23,815 bases of DNA from the NCBI GenBank assembly GCA_031418455.1, contig JANOXJ010000273.1:1-23815 (forward strand), in the 5' to 3' direction. The position numbers were made by a program, and so were the translations under genes. How positions within the stretch are numbered: position 1 is the first letter of the stretch; every line of letters starts with the position of its first letter. This document shows positions 16,124 to 23,499 of the stretch, piece by piece. The notes under the pieces were generated by a model. It did no database searches. It was not told the origin of the DNA and saw only the letters and a list, made by a program, of their open reading frames with translations. This DNA is from JANNVZ01 sp031418455. Lineage in GTDB: Bacteria; Bacteroidota; Bacteroidia; Flavobacteriales_D; Sanyastnellaceae.

Positions 16124-16645
16124 ATGATAACTATTATTTCATCTACTAACAGGCCCGACAGCAAATCATTGGCAGTGGCCAACATTATGCAAAAATTATT
16201 TGCTGAATTGAATGTGCCTGCTCAAGTGCTTTCCCTAACTCAATTACCGCACGATTTTGCCTTTGCAGATTTGTACGGAAAGCGCTCAGCTGAAATGCAC
16301 GACATAGTTGCCAAATATGTGGAAGTTAGCAACAAATTTATTTTTGTAGTGCCAGAATACAACGGCAGCTTTCCGGGAGTGCTAAAAACTTTTATAGATG
16401 CTATTCCACCTCGTTTGTTTAAGGATAAAAAGGCTTCAATAATTGGGGTAAGTGATGGGCATGCGGGCAACTTAAGAGGGCAGGAGCACCTAATGGGTAT
16501 ACTGCATCATATTAAAATGCTGGTTCACTACAGTAAGCCAAAACTTTCGGGAATAGATAAGCTGGTAAATGCTAATAACGAAATTTTAGATGAGCATACT
16601 TCCAAAATATTGCACGACCATGCTTTGCTCATGAGCAATTTTTAA
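16124..16645 (+). CDS. NAD(P)H-dependent FMN reductase / flavodoxin-fold oxidoreductase
   Basis: 173 residues with a flavodoxin-like fold, normal for the NADPH-dependent FMN reductase family. The FMN phosphate loop is SSTNRPDSKS at about 6-15. The flavin-contacting PEYNGSFPGVLKTFID is at about 76-91 and GVSDGHAGNLRG at about 108-119. These cytoplasmic enzymes reduce FMN, quinones or azo compounds; the substrate cannot be read. The gene stands alone with its own candidate promoter and operator-like palindrome, and it converges on the 17479-16931 gene with the structured element between. Confidence 0.92.
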   Translation: MITIISSTNRPDSKSLAVANIMQKLFAELNVPAQVLSLTQLPHDFAFADLYGKRSAEMHDIVAKYVEVSNKFIFVVPEYNGSFPGVLKTFIDAIPPRLFKDKKASIIGVSDGHAGNLRGQEHLMGILHHIKMLVHYSKPKLSGIDKLVNANNEILDEHTSKILHDHALLMSNF

Positions 16646-16683
16646 GTTTCGGTTTTAGCCACATCAACACTGTAACTCCAATA

Positions 16684-16834
16684 AACCCAGATTGCTCATT
16701 AGAAATGAGCAAACGATTAAGCATCTGTATTTCATCGCCTTTACAAGCGATTAAAACAGGCTGCTAAATCGGGATAACCTCAGCTAAATCAATAGTTCGG
16801 CTCTTAGCGAGCCTTCTATTGCTTAATCTGGGTT
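16684..16834. other. Unclassified 151-bp multi-hairpin element (structured RNA or palindromic mini-element)
   Basis: Sequence alone gives a four-way junction. The closing stem AACCCAGATT (16684-16693) / AATCTGGGTT (16825-16834) is perfect. Arm A is GCTCATT-AGA-AATGAGC (16694-16710). Arm B spans 16714-16771 and pairs CGATT/AATCG, AGCA/TGCT, CTGT/ACAG and ATCGC/GCGAT in nested order. Arm C is 16790-16821, CAATAG/CTATTG then GGCTC/GAGCC with loop TTAGC. The only long unpaired tract (16772-16789) contains GCTAA (16783-16787), complementary to the loop of arm C, so a pseudoknot is possible. It lies between two convergent 3' ends and has no open frame of note. It could be a noncoding RNA, an RNA 3' end, or a MITE/REP-like element with 10-bp terminal repeats; no clear target duplication is seen. 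Confidence 0.6.
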
Positions 16835-16860
16835 AAAGAAAATAGAATCGTATTAAAAGT

Positions 16861-16887
16861 GAAAACCCCGCCATTGGCGGGGTTTTC
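16861..16887. terminator. Bidirectional rho-independent terminator
   Basis: The perfect 12-bp GC-rich inverted repeat GAAAACCCCGCC / GGCGGGGTTTTC with a 3-nt loop (ATT) lies between the convergent FMN reductase and the small secreted protein gene. T-runs exist on both strands (TTTTC), so it should work for both directions. Confidence 0.88.
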
Positions 16888-16930
16888 AGTTACAAGGTGT
16901 CGTTACAAGCAAATAGGGTGGTTTTCATCT

Positions 16931-17479
16931 TTATTTTCCTTGGGCCATATAATATGGCTCTGCCAATTCGTAAAATTTTTGCTTTGCTCTTTCAGTGTAT
17001 TCTAAGTCCCAAGCCATTTCGCCAGTGCTTTCGCTATAAGCACACTTTGCAAATGGCACTTTGCATAATGAAAGTAAATTATCATCTTCTACTTTCTTGA
17101 AAAGCGATACGTCTGTCAGGCATTTCATAGCTGCATCAGTATCTGGGTAGTCTACTTCTCGGCAGTCCAGTTCAAAACATTTGCAGAAGTACCCTTCTTT
17201 TTCAAAAGTTACTCTGTAGCGGTGTCCGGCATCTAGCAACAAAGCGTAAAATCCGGTTTCGCGGGCTGATACAGTTTGGTATAAGCTATCACCTTCGTAG
17301 ATGAACACTTTTACGCCTTTCAGCTTATCCGGTGTTTTTTCTTTGCGTTTTTTCTTGGTTTCATTGGGGTTTTCAAACATTCCTTCCTCAATATAGCCAT
17401 AGAAAAGTACTTGTGGTACTTGGGCTACCGCCCAGGCACTAATCAATACAAATAGGGTAAATAATTGGAGTTTTTTCAT
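16931..17479 (-). CDS. Small secreted protein with carboxypeptidase-regulatory-like domain
   Basis: 182 residues from the ATG at 17479 (MKKLQLFTLFVLISAWAVA followed by Q); the frame opens 13 residues earlier at 17518 but lacks signal-peptide shape there. The core reads LKGVKVFIYEGDSLYQTV, TGFYALLLDAGHRYRVTFEK and EGYFCKCFELDC. This is the pattern of a CarboxypepD_reg/OmpA-N-type beta-sandwich often attached to Bacteroidota outer-membrane proteins, here with no partner domain. A basic linker (KKKRKEKTPDK) precedes the domain. Six cysteines could form disulfides. The C-terminal third is charged and helical. I know no function. A 15-bp promoter-like repeat lies 54 bp upstream. Confidence 0.72.
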   Translation of the reverse strand: MKKLQLFTLFVLISAWAVAQVPQVLFYGYIEEGMFENPNETKKKRKEKTPDKLKGVKVFIYEGDSLYQTVSARETGFYALLLDAGHRYRVTFEKEGYFCKCFELDCREVDYPDTDAAMKCLTDVSLFKKVEDDNLLSLCKVPFAKCAYSESTGEMAWDLEYTERAKQKFYELAEPYYMAQGK

Positions 17480-17578
17480 TGGTTTAATTTTTCTAACCGA
17501 ATGTTTTAACGTGCCCAATGAATGTAAGGTTACAAAAAGATAAATAATTTTATAGATGAACCCGAATTAATTATCGGT

Positions 17579-18508
17579 CTATTTCAAAATTATCTCTTCT
17601 AAGCGCGATTTTGCTTCGATAAGTTTGGTTGCTAAATTTTCGTCATTTGGGGCCAAAGGCTTGTGCTCAAGCAGTAGGAGGAGGGGTTCCATTTCGTGCA
17701 GTTTAGCCAAAGTGCCTTCGCTAAAGCACCATTGTTGCCATTTTTCCCACACATAGTCTATTGCTTGCTGGCTAGGGTGTAGCATGTCTTCTTTCAAGTA
17801 CCTATAGTCGCGCAAGTCATCTATTACCAATTCATATGCTGGGAAATAAGAACAATTGGCCTTGCTATTACATATATGGTGCACCGCAGTAAGTAGCTGG
17901 GCCTTACTCAGGTTGTTTTTCACCAGACCATCGCGCAGATATCGTACCGGACTTACAGTAAATACAATATTAAGTTTGGGGTTAAATGCTTGCAGCAGCT
18001 TCACAGTCTTTTCAAAATTTTCTATAATCTGGTCAGCTTGTATAAGCACCTTTTGGAACTCTGCTTGCGGTAGTTTATGGCAATTGGCCACTACCTGGCC
18101 ATTGGCCTTGTATTGCCATGCCCATGCACTGCCTAGGGTTATTACTATGACTTCTGCATTTAAGAGTAGCTCATGAGCATGCTTTATGCTTGCATTTATT
18201 TCATCTAACGATTGCTGCGCATTTGTATGGCTAAATCTACCATGGTGTTGCAGGCTCACCCATTTGCCATTTACTTCTATTAAATCTTTTTCGGTATATT
18301 GCTTTTGTTCTAATACATCGCTTATAGCGCGGCATATGCTCAGTGGATTGAATAATATGCCATGCGAATTAATGTTGGTTCTAAAGCCATAGCGCATGTG
18401 TTTCTGGCCCAGGTTATCTGCAAAGCACGAGCCCTGCATGGCAATCATACTTTTATGGCTAAGTTCAAATGGTGCTTTACCTACGTGTAGTTCAGTTCTG
18501 AATTTCAT
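17579..18508 (-). CDS. GSCFA domain protein (SGNH-like hydrolase fold)
   Basis: 309 residues. The family-naming motif appears as QGSCFADNLG at about 25-34, and SHGILFNPLSI at 48-58. FTVSPVRYLRDGLVKNNLSK follows, and a late DMLHPSQQAIDYVW supplies the Asp/His expected of an SGNH-type active site. No signal peptide is evident, so it is probably cytoplasmic. GSCFA proteins are of unknown substrate; SGNH enzymes are esterases or acyltransferases acting on lipids or polysaccharides. The ATG directly abuts the TAA of the upstream glycosyltransferase gene, so the two are almost surely co-translated. This suggests modification of an envelope glycan (inference). Confidence 0.9.
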   Translation of the reverse strand: MKFRTELHVGKAPFELSHKSMIAMQGSCFADNLGQKHMRYGFRTNINSHGILFNPLSICRAISDVLEQKQYTEKDLIEVNGKWVSLQHHGRFSHTNAQQSLDEINASIKHAHELLLNAEVIVITLGSAWAWQYKANGQVVANCHKLPQAEFQKVLIQADQIIENFEKTVKLLQAFNPKLNIVFTVSPVRYLRDGLVKNNLSKAQLLTAVHHICNSKANCSYFPAYELVIDDLRDYRYLKEDMLHPSQQAIDYVWEKWQQWCFSEGTLAKLHEMEPLLLLLEHKPLAPNDENLATKLIEAKSRLEEIILK

Positions 18509-19489
18509 TTATGCAATTGTAGGCAAAATAATATGTGAACATTTAAAGTGCCCCTTTGGGCAGGCGCTGTATCCGTGCAATCCGCAAGGTCTGCAGTCTA
18601 ATATTTCTGTTGTTTCTGCTATGTATGAGTTGTGGCTCAGTGGGCCAAAACCAAACTCTGGTATGGTGGAGCAAAAGACTGCCGTTACAGGCGCATTGGT
18701 AGCAGAACACAGATGAAGTGGTGCACTGTCGTTAGTAAAGTTCATTTTGGCTTGCTTCATAAGTGCGGCACTTTGCAGCAGTGTAAGAGTGCCTGCAAGC
18801 ACTGTCACCTTGGCGTCTGGGCATTGTTTGCGAATGTTTTCGCACAACTCTACATCAGCAGGCGCGCCTAGCAGGTAGTATGCTTTGTTTGGGGTTTTAT
18901 TTATTAATTCTGTCCATACGGTAATGGGCGCTTGTTTAGTAAACCAGACCGATGCAGGGCTAATGGTAATAAATTCGGAAACCACATAGGGTTGTACTTT
19001 CAGTTGGTCTTCGGCAGTGGGGTATAGCTTTGGTTTTTCAAAACTATTATCGGTAATGTGCTCTATTAATTTGAGGCACCTCGCTACCTCGTGTACACCG
19101 GGCTTTTCCTTAGTACCTATTATGTGTTCAAATTTTTTGTCTAATAAGAAAGATAATGGATTTTTATCAAAGCCTACTTTTTCTTTACCACCTGAAAAGG
19201 CTGTGATAAAGCCTGATGCAGCAAACCTTTGTAAATTTATTACATGGTCGTAGCGTTCATTTCTTACTTGATTTAGCAGGCTAAATAACTTGCTGTACTT
19301 ATTGTTTTTCTTGTCCCATACCAATACGTTATTAATGAAAGGATGGCCGGCCAACAATGACTCGTTGCCTTTGCGCAACAAAAAATCTATACGGGCATCA
19401 GGATAGAATCTATGCAGTTTTTCTACCACCGCAGTGGCCAGCACTACATCGCCAAGGAACGCAGTTTGTATGACAAGAAATTTTTTCAA
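18509..19489 (-). CDS. Glycosyltransferase family 9 (heptosyltransferase-like)
   Basis: 326 residues with the GT-B fold of ADP-heptose:LPS heptosyltransferases. The N-terminal FLGDVVLATAVVEKLHRFYP is at about 11-30, with DFLLRKGNESLL next. The C-terminal donor-binding half contains NFTNDSAPLHLCSATNAP. The cysteine cluster CRPCGLHGYSACPKGHFKC near the end (about 298-316) is often seen in GT9 members. It acts at the cytoplasmic face of the inner membrane, adding a sugar to a lipid-linked core oligosaccharide; the exact sugar is unknown. The stop is adjacent to the GSCFA start, and dapD lies 28 bp upstream, so three genes form one run. Confidence 0.92.
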   Translation of the reverse strand: MKKFLVIQTAFLGDVVLATAVVEKLHRFYPDARIDFLLRKGNESLLAGHPFINNVLVWDKKNNKYSKLFSLLNQVRNERYDHVINLQRFAASGFITAFSGGKEKVGFDKNPLSFLLDKKFEHIIGTKEKPGVHEVARCLKLIEHITDNSFEKPKLYPTAEDQLKVQPYVVSEFITISPASVWFTKQAPITVWTELINKTPNKAYYLLGAPADVELCENIRKQCPDAKVTVLAGTLTLLQSAALMKQAKMNFTNDSAPLHLCSATNAPVTAVFCSTIPEFGFGPLSHNSYIAETTEILDCRPCGLHGYSACPKGHFKCSHIILPTIA

Positions 19490-19517
19490 ATTGTTTTTTT
19501 AGGAATCTGATATGCTG

Positions 19518-20336
19518 TTATACCGCTACGTTAAAGTCGCGCAGGGCATCGTTAAGCGAGGTTTTTAAGTCGGTGCTCGCTTTGCGTGTACCTATTATAA
19601 GTGCGCATGGCACTTGATATTCGCCTGCGTTAAACTGCTTGCTGTAGCTGCCTGGAATTACCACACTGCGCTCAGGTACTTCGCCTACAAATGTCTTTGG
19701 TTCTGCTCCGGTTACATCTATTATTTTGGTGCTTTTTGTAAGAACTACGTTGGCACCCAATACCGCTTCTTTTCTTACATGCACTCCCTCTACCACTATG
19801 CATCTGCTGCCCACAAAACAGCCGTCCTCTACTATTACAGGTGCTGCTTGCAAAGGCTCCAGCACACCACCTATGCCCACACCACCGCTTAGGTGCACAT
19901 TGCTGCCTATTTGAGCACAGCTGCCCACTGTGGCCCAGGTGTCTACCATGGTGCCACTTCCTACATAAGCGCCTATGTTTACATAGCTGGGCATCATTAT
20001 TACTCCATTGGCTAGGTATGCTCCATAGCGTGCTATGGCATGCGGCACTACTCTCACACCTAATTCTTTGTAGTTAGTTTTTAGCTTCATTTTGTCGTGC
20101 CACACAAATGGTCCAAGTTCTATTATTTCCATTTGACGTATGGGAAAGTATAGCACCACTGCCTTCTTTACCCACTCGTTCACCTGCCAGGTGCCGTTAT
20201 CTAGTGGCTCTGCCACGCGCAGCTCTCCTTTGTCCAACATGTCTATTACTTCGTTTATGGCTTGGCGCACATCCTTCTGTTGCAATAGTTCGCGGTTAGC
20301 CCATGCTTGTTCTATGGTAGATTGTAATTCGGTCAT
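19518..20336 (-). CDS. dapD: 2,3,4,5-tetrahydropyridine-2,6-dicarboxylate N-succinyltransferase
   Basis: Transfers succinyl from succinyl-CoA to tetrahydrodipicolinate in the diaminopimelate/lysine pathway, supplying peptidoglycan and protein synthesis. 272 residues, matching the usual length. The N-terminal helical part contains IDMLDKGELRVAEP at about 32-45. The left-handed beta-helix of hexapeptide repeats runs from about 105 to 235, with YVNIGAYVGSGTMVDTWATV, SCAQIGSNVHLSGGVGIGGV, VIVEDGCFVGSRCIVVEG and a final PERSVVIPGSYSK. No deviation is seen. It is the first gene of the run dapD, GT9, GSCFA, with an exact -7 element upstream, and divergent from ruvX. Confidence 0.97.
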   Translation of the reverse strand: MTELQSTIEQAWANRELLQQKDVRQAINEVIDMLDKGELRVAEPLDNGTWQVNEWVKKAVVLYFPIRQMEIIELGPFVWHDKMKLKTNYKELGVRVVPHAIARYGAYLANGVIMMPSYVNIGAYVGSGTMVDTWATVGSCAQIGSNVHLSGGVGIGGVLEPLQAAPVIVEDGCFVGSRCIVVEGVHVRKEAVLGANVVLTKSTKIIDVTGAEPKTFVGEVPERSVVIPGSYSKQFNAGEYQVPCALIIGTRKASTDLKTSLNDALRDFNVAV

Positions 20337-20361
20337 TGTTCTTTTTTTTTAGATCAGGTGT

Positions 20362-20369
20362 CAAATGTA
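20362..20369 (-). promoter_or_regulatory. -7 promoter element upstream of dapD
   Basis: Minus-strand TACATTTG fits TAnnTTTG exactly, 25 nt before the dapD ATG, in the 54-bp gap shared with the divergent ruvX gene. A long A-run (minus strand) sits just before the ATG. No obvious -33 element; the upstream half would overlap the ruvX 5' end. Confidence 0.5.
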
Positions 20370-20390
20370 TCTTGCAAGCCATAATTCACC

Positions 20391-20801
20391 ATGTCAAAAA
20401 TTATTGGAATAGACTATGGCCTCGTTAGAACAGGTATTGCCATTACAGACAGTGCGCGCATTGTAGCGTCACCACTGCAAACTGTGCCTACCAAGGAGCT
20501 AAGTGCATTTCTCGAAAAATTATTTTTAAAAGAAAAAATTGAAGTTGTGGTAATAGGGGAGGCCCGTTACCTCAATGGTGAGCAGTCAGAAATTACTGTG
20601 GCCCAGCAAAAATTTGCAGATGGACTAAAGAAAAAATATCCTTTGCTACTTATCGAACGAATTAATGAAGCCTTTACAAGTCAAGAGGCTGCGCGCTCTC
20701 TCATAACTATGGGCATGAAAAAATCAGATAGACAAAACAAAAGTAATTTGGATATGGTAAGTGCAGCCCTCATTCTTAGGTATTACCTGGACAAGATTTA
20801 G
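20391..20801 (+). CDS. ruvX: Putative pre-16S rRNA nuclease / Holliday junction resolvase YqgF
   Basis: 136 residues with an RNase H-like fold, normal length. The first acidic residue is D8 in GIDYGLVRTGIAITD. VIGEARYLNGEQSE comes at about 55-67. The third motif reads RINEAFTSQEA at about 90-100, with the glutamate E93 kept but the usual D and R around it (DERFTS in relatives) changed to N and A. D121 in DMVSAALILRYYL is the last acidic residue. The family processes the 16S rRNA 5' end and was earlier proposed to cut Holliday junctions. It diverges from dapD and converges on bshC with only 5 bp between stops. Confidence 0.92.
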   Translation: MSKIIGIDYGLVRTGIAITDSARIVASPLQTVPTKELSAFLEKLFLKEKIEVVVIGEARYLNGEQSEITVAQQKFADGLKKKYPLLLIERINEAFTSQEAARSLITMGMKKSDRQNKSNLDMVSAALILRYYLDKI

Positions 20802-20806
20802 CCACT

Positions 20807-22387
20807 TTATTCACTCAAAATTTTTAGTTCACAGGCTAGTGGGTCCAACGAATCTAATAAGGTATTTATTAGTTGCTCGCCATACTCTGCTCTGTACTGG
20901 AAATAATTGTCTCTGCGCTCATTCAAGCCTCCTGAGGGCGTTACTTCTTCTAATAATTTGTCTAGTTGCTGCAGTCTTGTATCGTCTTTCGTTTTAAGCG
21001 CTTTTAAAAAGCGTTTTTCCAAATTGTCCATTCCTTGCAATTGTTTTTGCAATTCGGCCAATGCAGTTGCTTCCAGCGTAGCGTCAGCCAGTTTAGCCTT
21101 GGCGCCTATACTTTCAAATAGTTTTTTTAATTCCTCTTTTTCTTTGTCTAACGATACGCTTTCAGAACCTACTATTTTTTTTACTAATTCATTTTTTGGC
21201 ATAAAAAGGTCGGATGTTTTCAATCCCAACTTTTCCAAGCGCAATTGTTTCTTTTTACTCAATATTAACACGCTATCTCGCAGTATTAGCAGCGGAAAAT
21301 CCACTCCATAAGTATCAAAACTGGCTTTTAGCTGCAACCAATAAGCTATTTCGCCCGGCCCGCCTATGTAGGCTATGTTGGGCAATATCACCTCCTGAAA
21401 CAGCGGTCTCATGGCCACATTGGGACTAAAATGTTCAGGATGTAAGTCTACTTCTTCAAGCAATTCTTTTTCTTTCCATATCTTATTGCCGTCTACTAAT
21501 TTCCATTCCTCATCATTTAATTTTTCTATGCGTTTGCGGCTGCCAGGCTCCAGGTAAAATAGGTTTATTTCTCTGGAATTAATTTGTGTTTTGTATCCTA
21601 AATCTTCTAGCTGCCTGGTGGTTTTATCTATCGCTCTAAATGATTTTTGTAAGGTCAGTTCATCTTTGATATATGAGCCGAATTGTCTTTTAAGAACTGA
21701 GTCATTGCCATCTATTATTACCACACCATATTGGCCAAACATTTCATTCACCAGATATCTTGTAGCATCTGCCAGTGTAGGTTTAGTATAACTTTTACGC
21801 ACTAGTTCTGCTATTTCTATAGCATTAGCATTGCTACCTAAAGCACTTGCAAACTGAATTACGCTATCGTCTACATCTTCAAGTTTAAATGAACCTACTG
21901 CGCCTTTCTGTTCTGTTTGCCATTCTATTTTGTGGCCGTCCACAAAGGCGTGGTTTATTTCTTCAAAATCATGGTCTTCTGATGCCATCCAATACACAGG
22001 TACAAAATTGAAATTTGCGTGTTGCTCCTTTAATTGCTCTGCAAGCTTTATGGCAGAGAGTATTTTTACTACAAAATACATAGGCCCTGTAAAAAGGCAA
22101 AGCTGATGTCCAGTGGTAATTGTAAATGTATTAACGCTTAATAGGCTATCAATAGATGCTTTGCTTTTTTCTGAAAGTGTAATTTCTTCGTTTTGGACTA
22201 ATAACCTTTTGTGCAGTATTTGTCTGCTGGCCATATGCAGGGCTTTGTCTAAAACTGAAGCGCTTAAGCTGTCGGCATTTACAAATGATTTTACAAAAGG
22301 TGAAAGATTTTCATCCTTTTCCACGTAAGCTTTTACTAGTGGATTAAGTTGATGGGTATTTAATAATGAAATTCGGTCTACCTTCAT
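20807..22387 (-). CDS. bshC: Bacillithiol synthase BshC (putative cysteine ligase)
   Basis: 526 residues, close to the Bacillus enzyme. It joins cysteine to glucosaminyl-malate, the last step of bacillithiol synthesis, in the cytoplasm. Conserved nucleotide-binding-like blocks are TTGHQLCLFTGP (91-102) and VYWMASEDHDFEEINH (131-146). FQEVILPNIAYIGGPGEIAYW follows in the middle, and a long helical coiled-coil segment covers about 390-480. The start MKVDRISL at 22387 fits the family. A GC hairpin abuts the ATG. No bshA or bshB is in the window. Presence implies bacillithiol as a thiol buffer, as is common in Bacteroidota. The CHU_C gene lies 38 bp upstream on the same strand. Confidence 0.95.
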   Translation of the reverse strand: MKVDRISLLNTHQLNPLVKAYVEKDENLSPFVKSFVNADSLSASVLDKALHMASRQILHKRLLVQNEEITLSEKSKASIDSLLSVNTFTITTGHQLCLFTGPMYFVVKILSAIKLAEQLKEQHANFNFVPVYWMASEDHDFEEINHAFVDGHKIEWQTEQKGAVGSFKLEDVDDSVIQFASALGSNANAIEIAELVRKSYTKPTLADATRYLVNEMFGQYGVVIIDGNDSVLKRQFGSYIKDELTLQKSFRAIDKTTRQLEDLGYKTQINSREINLFYLEPGSRKRIEKLNDEEWKLVDGNKIWKEKELLEEVDLHPEHFSPNVAMRPLFQEVILPNIAYIGGPGEIAYWLQLKASFDTYGVDFPLLILRDSVLILSKKKQLRLEKLGLKTSDLFMPKNELVKKIVGSESVSLDKEKEELKKLFESIGAKAKLADATLEATALAELQKQLQGMDNLEKRFLKALKTKDDTRLQQLDKLLEEVTPSGGLNERRDNYFQYRAEYGEQLINTLLDSLDPLACELKILSE

Positions 22388-22404
22388 GGGGCGAAATTAG
22401 CCCC
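22388..22404 (-). promoter_or_regulatory. GC hairpin abutting the bshC start codon
   Basis: On the minus strand GGGGC-TAATTTC-GCCCC is immediately followed by the bshC ATG. The 5-bp all-GC stem would cover the ribosome landing zone. There is no T-run, so it is not a normal terminator for the upstream gene. A role in limiting translation of bshC is possible but unproven. Confidence 0.4.
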
Positions 22405-22425
22405 TGCTAACTAATATTTGAACTA

Positions 22426-23499
22426 TTAGCGCAACATGACAACTATGCCATTTTTCTTTATCCTCTTCAGGCCTATAGTATCGTCCCAAACGGTATAAGT
22501 TAGTTGCCATACATATTTTCCATTCGGACAATTCTCGTTTTTATACTTACCATCCCAGCCTAACGTGGTGTTGGCGGTATAAAACAACTGCTCTCCCCAC
22601 ATATTGAAAATGCTAAATTCCCATTCAGTAAGACTGCTGCTTATTGGAAAGAATGTATCATTCAAATTGTCGCCATCAGGGCTAAACGAGTTGGGTATAA
22701 AAAACGGATCGGGTGCTGCCACACCTTGGTCAGTTGTAGTATCAACTGGAGGTGCTTTTTCCGCTGGGTGATTATTGTCGGCATTGGTAGGGTCATAGTC
22801 TTCGGGACAAATAACCATATTAAAATCATCTATAAAATAATAAGCAAAATAGGGGTCATCACCTTCTTTTTTCTCTATTTGCACATTGTTGTCTGCTGCA
22901 AATACCCCAAAAGTTAATTGCGTATAAGGTTGGTCAGCAGTAAGTACAAAACTCACTGTTTTCCAATCGTTATTATAGAAGACTGTATCAATCTTAAATT
23001 GCGGATTCGCAATTATAGGTGTCATATCTATCTGAGTTGGAGCAGAGGTGGAGAACAACACACCTATATCGCTAACGCCTAATCCTGCATAACTGGTACT
23101 AGTCTTGGACCCGTTAGTGATTTTAAAACTCACTAAATAATTTTCACCTACCGTCAGAGGGCTGCCGAAAGAAGTTGAAATGTATTCTCTCGTATTAGTA
23201 TGAGATTTGCCGGCCACTATCAAACCTATTATCGATTGGCCTTCAGCCGCATCTACCAAGCCCATGGCCGTTTCAGGTATATCGGCAATGGAATTGCTGG
23301 AATATGTGTAATAATCAGGAGCTGAGAGCACACTGCCGGCATTGTGCCAATAGTCCGTAAAGTACCATTGTCCTAATGCATTTGGAATGCCTGAATTACT
23401 TTCGAAACCACCATTTCTAAGCTGCCCCTTGCCAGCTATAGCAAGGGAAGCAAAGACTAAAGACAAAGCGTAAACTTTTATTTTGGCGGTTAAAATCAT
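22426..23499 (-). CDS. Secreted protein with C-terminal CHU_C / T9SS type B sorting domain
   Basis: 357 residues. The signal peptide is about 1-26 (VYALSLVFASLAIAGKG followed by Q). Residues 27-235 form a jelly-roll-like module opening LRNGGFESNSG and closing YYFIDDFNMVICPED, resembling carbohydrate-binding or DUF642-type domains. A Pro/Thr/Asp linker follows, then a gliding-motility-associated C-terminal domain from about 267: FIPNSFSPDGDNLNDTFFPI, FNMWGEQLFYT, GWDGKYKNENCPNGKYVWQL and a final KKNGIVVMLR. That domain directs export through the type IX secretion system. The protein is expected to be surface-attached or released; ligand unknown. It is 38 bp upstream of bshC on the same strand. 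Confidence 0.92.
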   Translation of the reverse strand: MILTAKIKVYALSLVFASLAIAGKGQLRNGGFESNSGIPNALGQWYFTDYWHNAGSVLSAPDYYTYSSNSIADIPETAMGLVDAAEGQSIIGLIVAGKSHTNTREYISTSFGSPLTVGENYLVSFKITNGSKTSTSYAGLGVSDIGVLFSTSAPTQIDMTPIIANPQFKIDTVFYNNDWKTVSFVLTADQPYTQLTFGVFAADNNVQIEKKEGDDPYFAYYFIDDFNMVICPEDYDPTNADNNHPAEKAPPVDTTTDQGVAAPDPFFIPNSFSPDGDNLNDTFFPISSSLTEWEFSIFNMWGEQLFYTANTTLGWDGKYKNENCPNGKYVWQLTYTVWDDTIGLKRIKKNGIVVMLR

